Notes: generated from the letters alone by a model not told the origin. A DNA stretch of 35,345 nt from Coleofasciculus sp. LEGE 07092 (GCF_015207375.1 NZ_JADEWY010000067.1:1-35345); one strand, 5' to 3'; shown: positions 24,256 to 33,132, numbered from the stretch's first letter. Numbers and translations: made by a program.

Positions 24256-24912
24256 TTACCCTTTTTGTGGATGTATAATGCCTTGGCCTAAATGCTTGAG
24301 GACTTGAAACACCGATCGCAGTTCACTGGCTACGGTATAAATCGAAAATGCCCGCGATAATCCGTATTGGGGCGTTGGTTGAGCCAAAAGTTTCACAAAC
24401 AACACATCATCACCGTTCGTCAACATACCAAATCGCGGTTTATCCACATCTGGATTTGCCATCATGTAAGCCAAAGCTTGAGGTAATGCTGATCGCGTTG
24501 AAATCATGGTTTTTTTGGACTCCAAAACCATTACCCAAAGCTGATTATGCAAAATCAAGATATCAATTCGTCCGCGCAGGGTTTCTTCGCCATCATCAAT
24601 CGCAATCTCGATTGCAGCTTCAGCCTTCATCTTAAACGGTGGATCATAGAACCCTGCCAGTTCTAACAAAGGCGATGCCACAAGCAACGTCACTGCCCCT
24701 TCTAGCAATTCTCCATCGGCTCTGTGATAAAGCAATCTGCGTCGTAGCCTATCCAAAGCAGTCTGTTCAGAATCACTGAACCTCAGCAATTGGGTTTGCC
24801 ACTCTGTAAAAAAAGTCTCATCCTCAGCTCGGCTCAAGTTCAACCTTGATTCAGCTTCAGCAAGGCTCTTAATGGCTTCTGTAACCGCAACAAGCTTCGC
24901 CATTCTATTCAC
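24256..24912 (-). CDS. PD-(D/E)xK nuclease-fold protein (type I restriction R-subunit N-terminal-like)
   Basis: 218 residues. After a helical N-terminus (TEAIKSLAEAESRLNLS) comes LLEGAVTLLVASPLLELAGFY. The nuclease core is LRGRIDILILHNQLWVMVLESKKT, with Asp at the D position and the E-S-K of E-x-K, then ALPQALAYMMANP and FGMLTNGDDVLFVKLL. This arrangement resembles the N-terminal domain of type I restriction HsdR. There is no helicase, methylase or specificity subunit nearby, and the protein stops right after the domain. Stand-alone versions are common in cyanobacteria with unknown role. It is divergent from the TrkA-like gene. Nuclease activity is inferred from the motif only. Confidence 0.7.
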   Translation of the reverse strand: MNRMAKLVAVTEAIKSLAEAESRLNLSRAEDETFFTEWQTQLLRFSDSEQTALDRLRRRLLYHRADGELLEGAVTLLVASPLLELAGFYDPPFKMKAEAAIEIAIDDGEETLRGRIDILILHNQLWVMVLESKKTMISTRSALPQALAYMMANPDVDKPRFGMLTNGDDVLFVKLLAQPTPQYGLSRAFSIYTVASELRSVFQVLKHLGQGIIHPQKG

Positions 24913-25060
24913 CTTCGATTCAAGCAGTTGAATTTCAATTTTACCGACTGAGAATCAATGATGCCTGCTATAGGTTCCGGTTGACGTTCTTCGTGTGATT
25001 CGCACCCTGGATGACAATAATAGAAATACTCGCAACTGTTATTACCGAACGAAACCAGAT

Positions 25061-25768
25061 ATGTATCTATTAATTGGCGGAGCAGGATTAGTGGGGCTAA
25101 GTTTAGCACGAGAGCTAGTAGAATTGGGACATACGATCGCTGTTATTGATACTGACCCGACTGCCTGCCGATACGCACGAGAGCAAGTGGGGGTGATGGC
25201 ATTTGATGGCAGTGCAGTCAGTACTCAAGTGCTGCTAGAAGCAGGAATTCGCAAAGCCGATGCCGTTGCCGCCGTTCTCCGGGATGATGCGCTCAATCTG
25301 GCTATGGTTACTCTTGCCAAGCACTACGGTGTACCCCACATTGTCAGTCGGATGCGCCAACGGGATTTTGAAGGACCGCTGCGTCTTGCTGGAGCTCATC
25401 ATATCGTCAGTACCGTTGACCTAGCCGTTAATACGATGCTCACTGTCATTGAGTATCCCCAAGTGGAGTCTATGATGCACTACGAGCAAGGTCAGGTGGA
25501 AGTCTTTAAAATTGCCATTCCACCAGAGTCTCATGTTGCAGGTCGTAGCGTTGGTTTAGTCGCTAAAGACTCCCGTTTTCCAGAGGGTTCTTTGATTATT
25601 GGCTATCAACCCCATCCTCATGCTGATTTGGTCATTCCCAATGCCAATACCATGCTAGAAACAGGGTCAACTGTGCTGGTGGTGACTAAATCTGAACTGT
25701 TACATCAGGTGGTTGACTTTTTGGGACTTTGCTCTAATCGTCCTCTAGATTCAGAAGTTGCTCATTGA
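25061..25768 (+). CDS. TrkA-like potassium transport regulator (RCK_N plus RCK_C)
   Basis: 235 residues from the ATG at 25061; the frame is open further upstream but the Rossmann strand begins at MYLLIGGAGLVGLSLA. The nucleotide loop is GGAGLVG, followed by the acidic strand end AVIDTDPTAC and DAVAAVLRDDALNLAM, VPHIVSRMRQRDF. The C-terminal RCK_C domain follows (QVEVFKIAIPPESHVAGRSV, STVLVVTKSELL). Such subunits bind NAD(H) or ATP and gate K+ or other cation transporters. It is convergent with a CPA1 antiporter gene and overlaps it by 35 nt, suggesting a shared role in ion homeostasis. With one RCK unit it would have to dimerise. Its transporter partner is unknown. Confidence 0.85.
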   Translation: MYLLIGGAGLVGLSLARELVELGHTIAVIDTDPTACRYAREQVGVMAFDGSAVSTQVLLEAGIRKADAVAAVLRDDALNLAMVTLAKHYGVPHIVSRMRQRDFEGPLRLAGAHHIVSTVDLAVNTMLTVIEYPQVESMMHYEQGQVEVFKIAIPPESHVAGRSVGLVAKDSRFPEGSLIIGYQPHPHADLVIPNANTMLETGSTVLVVTKSELLHQVVDFLGLCSNRPLDSEVAH

Positions 25769-27383
25769 GTCTTTGGATACGTTCTTGCACAATTTCTTCG
25801 GAGAGAATATTTCGGCGCAGCGCTTCATTGAGTGCTCCTTTTTCTGCTAACAGTAATTGTCGGCGAATTGCGTCTAGTTTAGTGCGACCAACGCTAAGTA
25901 GGGGTGAATTCTCTGAACGCTGGTTGTAGATTTCTCGCAACGTGCGATCGCTTGCTGCTACTCTGACCTGATAAGCAGCTCGCATTTCTTCGTAGATTGA
26001 CTTCGGCAAAACGCCTGTTTTTAACAGATTATCTAACTCATCCTGAGCTGCCTTCGCCGTCATCAGTTGGGCTTGCAACTCCTCAATCTGTTGGCGGTAT
26101 TCTGACTGATGAGATAGCTGTAAACGCCTTAAAATCCAAGGTAGGCTCAGTCCCTGTCCCACCAATGACACGACAACAATGCCGAGAGCGATCGCAATCA
26201 GCGTCTCTCGCTGGGGTAAGCTTGCAGGTAAACTCAAAGCCAGCGCTGTTGAAAGTGAACCTTTGATATTGCCCACAAATAGAACATGCCGCCAGCGCAC
26301 GGGGATAGGTCGATCCACAAAACCCACTAACGCCAAGAGGGGATAAACCGTGAAGGCACGTCCTGCTTGATAAGCAATCAGCGCTAAAAATATAGAGGGC
26401 AACGTCTCCCAAAGAGTAATGAGATTAATCTCTAAGCCGATGAGTAAAAAAATAAAAGTATTGACCCCAAAGGCGGCAAATTCCCAGAAGCTAGACAAGG
26501 TGACTTGAGTCGAGGCGGAGGTACTTTTGGCAAGCCCTAAGTTACCGACAATCAGTCCAGCAGCAACCACAGCAACCACACCCGACACCTCCAAAAACTG
26601 ACCGACTTGAAAGGCACCCAAGGCAACGGCAACAGTCAGGAGAATACCTCCTAGGGCGTCATCGGTTTGACGAAACAAGCCAACACTGAGATAACCCAAC
26701 GCTAACCCGACTAAAACTCCGCCCAGGATAACGAACAAAAATTCCCGGATTACATCGAGAACCGATAGCGAACCGGTTGAGTAGACGGTCAAAATTAGGC
26801 TAAATAAGACTAGAGCGACATCATCAATGAGCAGGCTTTCCCCTTCAACCAGGGTGATGAGTCGGTGCGGAACCGATACTTCCTTAAATACTGCAATCAC
26901 CAAGGCTGTATCCGTGATTGACAAAATTACACCCACCAGTAAAGCAGGTATCCACTCCAAACCCAACTCCACTTTCAGTAAAACTGAGGTGATACCAGCA
27001 CAAAGCACTACCCCCGGACCTGCAAGCAGGGCAATCGGTTTAATCGTACTTCGCAGGCGACTGACATCGGTATTGATTGCCGCTTCAAACAGCAGAATCG
27101 GTAAAAAGAGATTGAAAATTAGGGAAGAGTCCAGATCGATGCGACCGGGCAAGAGTTCAGTATCAGTAATTGCTAGTCCTGCCAATACCAAACCCGCAAT
27201 GTAGGGAATGCGCAATCGTCGCGATAGCAGGGCAACCCCTGTAGCGACTAAAAGCAGAACTATTAGGACAATTACAATTTCAGAAACAGAACTCTTTCCC
27301 TCCTCACCTACAACCGTCGGAATTGCCAAAACCGTGTGATCGCCTAGCCATTGCATAGCCTGTACAAACTCAAAGGTATTCAA
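25734..27383 (-). CDS. CPA1-family sodium/proton antiporter (NhaP-like) with cytosolic tail
   Basis: 549 residues. About 12 transmembrane segments span residues 35-430, then a hydrophilic coiled-coil-prone tail of about 120 residues (QQIEELQAQLMTAKAAQDELDNL and ARNILSEEIVQERI-like helices). The exchange core is ILSITDTALVIAVFKE near residue 155 and VEGESLLIDDVALVLF near residue 184. NhaP relatives have an Asn-Asp pair in the second motif (ESLLND); here Ile replaces Asn while the Asp is kept. The conserved VLFVGNIKGSLSTALAL stretch is present. It exchanges Na+ or K+ for H+ at the plasma or thylakoid membrane; which one is unclear. It converges on the TrkA-like gene. Confidence 0.85.
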   Translation of the reverse strand: MNTFEFVQAMQWLGDHTVLAIPTVVGEEGKSSVSEIVIVLIVLLLVATGVALLSRRLRIPYIAGLVLAGLAITDTELLPGRIDLDSSLIFNLFLPILLFEAAINTDVSRLRSTIKPIALLAGPGVVLCAGITSVLLKVELGLEWIPALLVGVILSITDTALVIAVFKEVSVPHRLITLVEGESLLIDDVALVLFSLILTVYSTGSLSVLDVIREFLFVILGGVLVGLALGYLSVGLFRQTDDALGGILLTVAVALGAFQVGQFLEVSGVVAVVAAGLIVGNLGLAKSTSASTQVTLSSFWEFAAFGVNTFIFLLIGLEINLITLWETLPSIFLALIAYQAGRAFTVYPLLALVGFVDRPIPVRWRHVLFVGNIKGSLSTALALSLPASLPQRETLIAIALGIVVVSLVGQGLSLPWILRRLQLSHQSEYRQQIEELQAQLMTAKAAQDELDNLLKTGVLPKSIYEEMRAAYQVRVAASDRTLREIYNQRSENSPLLSVGRTKLDAIRRQLLLAEKGALNEALRRNILSEEIVQERIQRLNEQLLNLEDD

Positions 27384-27441
27384 ATAATTATTCCAATTTA
27401 TTTCTTACTAATTACCGTTGCTTGGAAATAGAAACCTTGCC

Positions 27442-27540
27442 TTATTTCTCTTGCTGGTGCTGCTCTAACCAAGCCACTAAATCCGCCACTTCAGAAAAAT
27501 CCAATAGCGCTTCTCCCAACACTTCCAAATAATGATGCTC
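27442..27540 (-). pseudogene. 3' remnant of an Rpn/DUF4351-type protein
   Basis: Thirty-two codons ending in TAA read EVLGEALLDFSEVADLVAWL and then a Gln/His tail. This is the typical C-terminal end of cyanobacterial Rpn-family (PD-(D/E)xK, DUF4351) proteins. Nothing of the nuclease part remains upstream, so the rest has been deleted. Confidence 0.6.
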
Positions 27541-27588
27541 AAGGACAAATCATACCTAGTTTTCAGGCAGTTGAAGGGATGATCCGCG

Positions 27589-27676
27589 CCTAAAGTATCT
27601 GGTTGTCGTTAAGGGAAATCAAAACGAACTCCAAAGGGCTAGAGAAATTGTGCGCCAGCAGGAAAGTCAGGCTTGA
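27589..27676 (+). other. Possible short gene fragment of unknown origin
   Basis: An open stretch reads LKYLVVVKGNQNELQRAREI and ends QESQA before a TGA. It has no start or recognisable domain; a VVKGNQ string occurs in some transposases and in other proteins, so no family is claimed. Together with the Rpn remnant it suggests that 27384-27688 is a graveyard of deleted genes. Confidence 0.25.
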
Positions 27677-27688
27677 GCCAAGGAAAGC

Positions 27689-30019
27689 TTAATCACTTAT
27701 CATGCCTCTATTTTTGAGCCGCTGAGTACTTTTTATCCAGTTGCGCAATTGCTGTCGCAGGTACTGGATATTAGCGGTTTGAGCACCATAACGCCAGCGA
27801 ACGTAAGCCTGAGAAATTTCGTCAATCACCTCAGCCGAAGCTGGGGCATGGTACTGGCGCATACTCCTGGCATATTCCCACGGCGTCTGTGCTGGATGCT
27901 TGACATACCCTTGGTTTCCTAGAACCTTTAGCATTTGCTGATAGAGGCTTTCCATTGGTGGTAATTTAGACAGCCACCAACGATAGCGCCAGTATTGTAA
28001 CTGAACCCAACCCAACCAGCCTAAGAAACCAACCGCGATCGATAAAATCAACCCAGCAAACAAACCAACCCAGCTACTCGAAAAAATTGCCCACAGCCGC
28101 ACAAGCGATCGCACTAGCGAACCAATAATTACAGCCCATAACTTACCCAGAAAATTGGTAACTGGAGAGGGCAACCAACCCGCTATCCACTTCCAAAACT
28201 GGCGCAAAAGACCAAACGTTTCTGTGTCCTCTACACTGGGGGGAAGCAGTTCGTGACCGGGAATCGGGTCAAAGGTAAACCAGCCGTAGTTTGGGAAATA
28301 CACCTCCGTCATGGCGTAGGCATCAGTATTTCGGACGACATACAACCCTGTGAAAGGATTAAACTCACCCGCGCCAAACCCAACTACTAATCGTGCCGGA
28401 ATGCCGATGGAACGCAGCATCATCGTCAAAGCTGTGGAAAAGTGGTCGGGATAACCCCCCTCATGTTTGAAGAGAAACGCATCTACTAAGTCTTCGCCTT
28501 CCTCTAAATAGGGTAGATCAAAGGGATTTTCAGGAATCCGGTAGCGCCGCTTGAGTTCTTGAGCTAAGTACAGCGCTGTTTCGTAGGGTGAGTTTAGGGG
28601 TTTGGGCGAGGTGGCTAAGAGTTGTTCGGTTTTTTTTCTGACGCGATCAGCTATTTCGGGGGGAATATCGAGATAGTATTTTTCAATTGTGTCGGAGTAG
28701 TCATCCCCTGCCTGTTGCAGCAGGGTGCGATCGCGCACCGGAACCTCGGAAACAACGGTATAGGTGAGTCCCTCCAGCAAGGCTAAAGGCGATCGCAAAC
28801 TGCCTTCGGTGTCCACTGCAATTTCGCGGGTCGGAAAATACAGTTGCTCGGGATAGGCTAATGCTGGAATGATATTCGGCAGTTCCGATACCGCGGTGTA
28901 ACTTTGAATGACCTCTTTAGTGCGACCAGTATTAAAACTAGTGGGGTAGAGGTAAAATCGATAGGACCAGGGCGGTCGAGTCACTTCCATTACCCGATCT
29001 TCGCGTGAAAGCTCCCATCCCTGACCGGTGTAACGGTCGAATGCCTGCACTCGCCAAAATCCTGGTGCTTGGGAACGTACTCGCAAAACAATCTTAGGTT
29101 TAAGAGTACCCCGCAGGTTCTGGTTAATTTGAGTGCCAAAACCATAGTAAAACTGATCATCCATCTCACCAGGACCGCTGCTGGGAGATTGTCCAGTGCC
29201 CCCTGTACCATCACCCCGCTCCTCACCCACACCAGGGTTGACAATACCACGATTGTTCCCCTCAAAATCCCGTTCGCTCAAATCGATAGGAGAACTGACT
29301 GGAAAGGTTTGAAGCTGATAGCCAGGGAACCTGGGCATGAGGGCAAAAATAGCCAGTCCTAGCCCTAAAACGATGACTAAGAATAAACTCAACCGTCCCA
29401 GGGAAAGGGGGGAGGAGCGCTTTGTGGTTTTACGAGACGTCTGGCGCTTTGGTTGAGGAGATAGACCCAGCCGTGACTGGTAGTCGAGGATGAGAACAGG
29501 TAGAGCGATCGCTAAGAATATCAATAACAAGGGGGCGAAGGCTAGAGTCTGACTCAGCGTACCAGCAACGCCCAACAAAATCAGCCCAATGACCATCGAA
29601 TAGCCTAGATCTTTGCGGCGGGGCAAGTCAAAACTGTGGAGGACTTGCACCTGAATTAACAACTCCGCTAGAGCCAAACGGGTATCGTTGAGTTGAGCCA
29701 ATAAATTGTTGAAAAATGCGCCCATTGCCAGCAACATACCAATTGCCAGAAAGAATTTGACGGCAATGTTACGGTGGCGGCGGCGATACCAACTCCAGGT
29801 TGCGCCAATAAGACTCAGCGGTATAGCCCAAAGGCTCATCTGAGTTTCGGCAGCAATATCTGTGGCGATAATTCCGACAATCACCAGTGCCTGCACCAGC
29901 ACTCGCAGTCCAAGGGAGTTTTCAATCTGATGAGGAGGTGGCATTGTCTGAAGACGCTGCCACAACTGGTTAAAACCTGGTAGAAGCCTTAACTGCCCTA
30001 TCCCTGAGGTATTAGACAT
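27689..30019 (-). CDS. TgpA-like membrane protein with a degenerate transglutaminase domain
   Basis: 776 residues. Residues about 30-235 are a DUF3488-type block of seven or so membrane helices. An extracytoplasmic part follows, with the transglutaminase-like core at about 500-590, then one more helix (SSWVGLFAGLILSIAVGF) and a DUF4129-like basic tail (NQGYVKHPAQTPWEYAR). In active relatives the core reads GYCEQF ... DAHAW ... FDPTP. Here it is GGYPDHFSTALTMMLRSIGI, then RNTDAYAMTEVYFPNYGW and FDPIPG: the nucleophilic Cys is Pro, the His is Tyr, and only the Asp remains. Catalysis is therefore unlikely. It follows patU by 131 nt on the same strand and could be co-transcribed with hetZ-patU. 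Confidence 0.85.
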   Translation of the reverse strand: MSNTSGIGQLRLLPGFNQLWQRLQTMPPPHQIENSLGLRVLVQALVIVGIIATDIAAETQMSLWAIPLSLIGATWSWYRRRHRNIAVKFFLAIGMLLAMGAFFNNLLAQLNDTRLALAELLIQVQVLHSFDLPRRKDLGYSMVIGLILLGVAGTLSQTLAFAPLLLIFLAIALPVLILDYQSRLGLSPQPKRQTSRKTTKRSSPLSLGRLSLFLVIVLGLGLAIFALMPRFPGYQLQTFPVSSPIDLSERDFEGNNRGIVNPGVGEERGDGTGGTGQSPSSGPGEMDDQFYYGFGTQINQNLRGTLKPKIVLRVRSQAPGFWRVQAFDRYTGQGWELSREDRVMEVTRPPWSYRFYLYPTSFNTGRTKEVIQSYTAVSELPNIIPALAYPEQLYFPTREIAVDTEGSLRSPLALLEGLTYTVVSEVPVRDRTLLQQAGDDYSDTIEKYYLDIPPEIADRVRKKTEQLLATSPKPLNSPYETALYLAQELKRRYRIPENPFDLPYLEEGEDLVDAFLFKHEGGYPDHFSTALTMMLRSIGIPARLVVGFGAGEFNPFTGLYVVRNTDAYAMTEVYFPNYGWFTFDPIPGHELLPPSVEDTETFGLLRQFWKWIAGWLPSPVTNFLGKLWAVIIGSLVRSLVRLWAIFSSSWVGLFAGLILSIAVGFLGWLGWVQLQYWRYRWWLSKLPPMESLYQQMLKVLGNQGYVKHPAQTPWEYARSMRQYHAPASAEVIDEISQAYVRWRYGAQTANIQYLRQQLRNWIKSTQRLKNRGMISD

Positions 30020-30150
30020 AAGAATTCACGTTTAGCGTCCGAGGGCGATTATGTTGTTAGCTTAATAGCTTAATTCACGAGTTCAATAATTCCCCAATCT
30101 GGGGTTGGGAGTGAGAGAAACTCCCTTGGCTAACAACTAGCACTCAGCCG

Positions 30151-31272
30151 CTACATGGTGGGGTAGATTGCAAAAACTAAGGGGGTTTGTTCCGAGTCGT
30201 GGAACTGAATTTCTAGCGGATAAGTCTGGTTCGGTTGCAGGTCGAAGGATTCGACACTCAGGTAGCCCGGATAGGTGCGCTGGGATACCGCTGATGCCTG
30301 AGAGGTACGCAGGGTTAAACTTCCCCCCCGAGGCAAACGAGCGACAACGCGCAGTTTAGGAACGCCTTCTTGCATCTGGTAGTCTGCCTTCACGGTGACA
30401 GTACCCGCCGCCGTTTGCCACTGCCGTTCCACAGGAGTTTTGATGGGTGAAATTTCCACCGTCAGCGTGCTGATGATTTCATGGGCAGCCAAGAGTGCCA
30501 GCATCATCTTTTGCTCGTGAGTGGCGTCCTCGTAGGGCGGGGAGGGCAATTGTGAAATCGGGGATTTCTTGCCTTCAGCCTCAGAATTGCGTCCTGGACT
30601 CAAAGACAGCCGTACCATCTCAGCGCGATCATTGAGAAACTGGAATTGCTCTGGAAACAAGTTTTCCACTGCCTTGACCATTTTTAGCTCGAGCTGATGC
30701 CGAGACGACATCACTCCAGCGCAGGCATTGAGCAAGGTTGCTAGAACAGTTTCAGGAATTGAGACAGGCAGAGTTAGGTTAGACAGTTGTGGCATCCATA
30801 AGCGGACAGGAGGAACCCAACTGTCTGCTACCGCGTCAGAGAAGTCAGATTCATAATCGTCGATGTCCGTCTCCCAAGGGAAAAGTGGGGGATGGTATTC
30901 GATCTGAGCTTGCAGTTTGCGCTTGATTAGCGCCTGGAAACGGTTTTGCACAGTTGGCATTTCTCCCAAGTTGTAGGGGTGGGTGGCATCACCCGGTTCA
31001 ATGTCCTCATGAATGGGAATGTCTTCGGGTCCCACTCGTGTGAGGTCTTGGGACCCTTTGCTCGTTTTGGTGGGTGCAATGTTCATTTCTTCTAAATCCA
31101 GTGGGTCTAATTCATCAACTTCAAAATCCGCTGCTGCGGGTTCACCGTTAAAGACATGGCTTTGGGCTTGCCCATCCGCCGATGGTACAGCAGCGGGATC
31201 GGACGTTTGCAACAGCCAAGCAATTAAGCGGCTATAGGCAATGTCCGGGTTATTGTTTGCTTCACTATTCAT
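30151..31272 (-). CDS. patU: PatU-like cell-patterning protein, undivided form
   Basis: 373 residues. The N-terminal part starts SEANNNPDIAYSRLIAWLLQT, followed by an acidic Asp/Glu-rich region (FEVDELDPLDLEEMNIAP) and GEMPTVQNRFQALIKRKLQ. The C-terminal part holds FPWETDIDDYE, AVENLFPEQFQFLN, and beta-rich LRVVARLPRGGSLTLRTS ending in the sort of tail seen in PatU3. In heterocyst-forming Nostocales the locus is hetZ with separate patU5 and patU3; here one frame contains both halves, as reported for non-heterocystous filamentous relatives. I use the ATG at 31272, whose first bases overlap the hetZ stop by 8 nt; a GTG four codons earlier is possible. The name rests on position after hetZ and on my recollection of the family. 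Molecular function is unknown. Confidence 0.7.
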   Translation of the reverse strand: MNSEANNNPDIAYSRLIAWLLQTSDPAAVPSADGQAQSHVFNGEPAAADFEVDELDPLDLEEMNIAPTKTSKGSQDLTRVGPEDIPIHEDIEPGDATHPYNLGEMPTVQNRFQALIKRKLQAQIEYHPPLFPWETDIDDYESDFSDAVADSWVPPVRLWMPQLSNLTLPVSIPETVLATLLNACAGVMSSRHQLELKMVKAVENLFPEQFQFLNDRAEMVRLSLSPGRNSEAEGKKSPISQLPSPPYEDATHEQKMMLALLAAHEIISTLTVEISPIKTPVERQWQTAAGTVTVKADYQMQEGVPKLRVVARLPRGGSLTLRTSQASAVSQRTYPGYLSVESFDLQPNQTYPLEIQFHDSEQTPLVFAIYPTM

Positions 31273-32443
31273 CTTGAGATGCACCTGATCCGGATTCGGT
31301 TACTGAACGATTGCGAATATCCCAGGCTAGCTCCAGCAGCTTAAACCATCGCTTCTCGACTTGGGTAGCCGTACAGCCTAAGGCTTGGGCAATTTCATTG
31401 ATGGAGCTACCTTCCTGTTTTAGTTTTAGTAATTCTCCTTGCTGAGAGTCAATTTTTTCCTGAAATAGTTGCCACTCTTGGGGCGTTAACCCCAGATTCT
31501 TTTCTAAATCTGCCTCCAGCCACTGATGTACAAGTTCCCATCGGTGTGACAGAGCAAATCGAATCAAATGGTATTTGAACCGTTGTTGCAAATAGTCCCG
31601 CTGTCTGGGAGTTAGACTCAAAAGCTCTTCAATTTCGCTGGTGGGCAAATCTTGTAGGCGGAGGGTGAAATAGTCCGCACAATCTTTTTGTTGGCGTTCT
31701 TCGAGGTAAGCGAACAATTCCTCAACAACTTTGTCCCGCAGGTTGGCTTCTAGGGGTTCGGGTTCAGATGCCACCATTACCTCTCGTACCTGCTGAATAG
31801 CGGCATCGTTCCAGGTATTCTCCGAGTCGGGGGATCCGCCTTCGGCAGCGGTGTCCATATCGACGGAGGTTTCTGGCGGTTGCTGTTGGGAAAATGTCTG
31901 TGCTCTCAGGATGAGGAGTTGCTGCGAACGACGGCCAGGTAGGGGAATGCGCCGCTTGCCATAACGCTCTGTAAACGCCATATACTCTGCCAGTTCTAAG
32001 AGCGAGTGGGGGCGATAATTCCCATCAATTGAGTTTTCCCGTCGAAATGCGTTCAACGCTTCGACATAAAACCCCTGTAGGAAATCTTCGATCAGGGTGA
32101 CTCGTGCTTGATAGCTAGCAGGCATCTGAGACGGCGTGATGTAGCGGTAAACGATCGCGCTCAGAGTACTCTGAAGTTCGATCCGTCCTCGGTGAGAACC
32201 CAGTTGATAGTAATGCAAGACTTGCTTAAGGCGATGGTTGGCTAGGGTTTTTGCCCAGCTTTCAACATCGCCAGAGCTTTTGATCCGATTGCTCTCATTG
32301 CAAATCCGCGTCACCTCGTTGGCTAAACGCCCTGCTACCTCACGGCAGTTGCGCTCGGATGCCGTCGTAGACTGCCGGAGTTCCTCAAATAGCAGTTGAA
32401 AAATTGCCTCCACGCCCTGGCAGACTTCCCTCATGATTTTCAT
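31265..32443 (-). CDS. hetZ: HetZ, heterocyst-differentiation regulator homologue
   Basis: 392 residues closely matching HetZ: GVEAIFQLLFEELRQSTTAS, HYYQLGSHRGRIELQSTLSA, IVYRYITPSQMPASYQARV, EDFLQGFYVEALNAFRREN, AEYMAFTERYGKRRIPLPGR, QQQPPETSVDMD and the helix-turn-helix-like C-terminus INEIAQALGCTATQVEKRW. In Anabaena HetZ acts early in heterocyst differentiation downstream of HetR and binds DNA. Its presence in filamentous strains without heterocysts implies an older role. It is the first gene of hetZ-patU, overlapping by 8 nt. Start: ATG at 32443; another ATG three codons in is equally good. It is divergent from the gene at 32542, with a 98-nt shared promoter region in which no clear NtcA or HetR site was found. 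Confidence 0.92.
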   Translation of the reverse strand: MKIMREVCQGVEAIFQLLFEELRQSTTASERNCREVAGRLANEVTRICNESNRIKSSGDVESWAKTLANHRLKQVLHYYQLGSHRGRIELQSTLSAIVYRYITPSQMPASYQARVTLIEDFLQGFYVEALNAFRRENSIDGNYRPHSLLELAEYMAFTERYGKRRIPLPGRRSQQLLILRAQTFSQQQPPETSVDMDTAAEGGSPDSENTWNDAAIQQVREVMVASEPEPLEANLRDKVVEELFAYLEERQQKDCADYFTLRLQDLPTSEIEELLSLTPRQRDYLQQRFKYHLIRFALSHRWELVHQWLEADLEKNLGLTPQEWQLFQEKIDSQQGELLKLKQEGSSINEIAQALGCTATQVEKRWFKLLELAWDIRNRSVTESGSGASQDE

Positions 32444-32541
32444 TCGCTAACAAAGACCCTAACACACACGCGCAACAACAGACTTAATCTGGGTTTAGAC
32501 TCATACATAGCAGCTACAGTTGCTCTGTTGAATAATTCCCT

Positions 32542-33027
32542 ATGGATTTAGCCCAACAAATTCAAGTTCTGATTGACAATGCACCCGCCGATGGGACGAC
32601 GCCGCAAATGGTTGAGGCGATCGCACCAGTCCTCACACTGGTTGCTAGCCAGTTACAACATTCGGACTATCATATTCTGCAAACCCTTGACCAAGGGTGG
32701 GTGGTAACGACCCTGAGTAACCGTGCTCAGCCCGAAGTTGAGAAAAATGTCATCTATGCTTTTCCTACCCTTAAGGATGCTGCCGACTTTCAATCTAACT
32801 GGGACCCTCAAATTATCGCTGTTTCAGTGCCTGTCACCCACATTTTGTTCCAGATGTTGGCGATCGATACTGTCGCAAGCACAGTGTTCTTTGATACACC
32901 CGATAATCTAACAGCCGGAACGGAAGTATGTCGAGAAGATCTGCAACGCTTAATTCAAACCCAACTGAAACAAACTCGGTCAGCACCTAGGTCATATCCT
33001 AGCAACCTACCCCCTGATATCGCTTGA
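32542..33027 (+). CDS. Conserved cyanobacterial protein of unknown function next to hetZ
   Basis: 161 residues without a domain I can name. N-terminal helix MDLAQQIQVLIDNAPADGTT, then AIAPVLTLVASQLQHSDYHI, alternating strands WVVTTLSNR and KNVIYAFPTLKDAADFQSNW, AVSVPVTHILFQMLAIDTV, and FFDTPDNLTAGTEVCREDLQ followed by a Pro-rich tail. The strand-helix pattern with FPTLKDAADF recalls SseB-like or small alpha/beta folds, too weakly to name. It is soluble and acidic, with no signal peptide. It is divergent from hetZ. After it, 33028-33242 has no gene; a 10-bp hairpin TTTGCCAAAA/TTTTGGTAAA at 33107-33132 might terminate this transcript. Confidence 0.6.
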   Translation: MDLAQQIQVLIDNAPADGTTPQMVEAIAPVLTLVASQLQHSDYHILQTLDQGWVVTTLSNRAQPEVEKNVIYAFPTLKDAADFQSNWDPQIIAVSVPVTHILFQMLAIDTVASTVFFDTPDNLTAGTEVCREDLQRLIQTQLKQTRSAPRSYPSNLPPDIA

Positions 33028-33106
33028 CTTTCTTGACCAACCCTGGTGGAAGCTCTAGCTATTTGACGGGAGGGTAAGGCTTGAATCGTTGATTACTACT
33101 AGGTGT

Positions 33107-33132
33107 TTTGCCAAAATTAAAGTTTTGGTAAA
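33107..33132 (+). terminator. Weak hairpin downstream of the hetZ-adjacent gene
   Basis: TTTGCCAAAA pairs with TTTTGGTAAA (one G.T) around a 6-nt loop. It is AT-rich and followed by CTTTATC, not a clean T-run, so termination is only possible. Confidence 0.3.

Noticed and set aside
32444..32541. HetR- or NtcA-type operator between hetZ and its divergent neighbour
   Set aside because: GAGTCTAAACCC only partly resembles the HetR palindrome, and GTA-N8-GTA is not the NtcA GTA-N8-TAC pattern.
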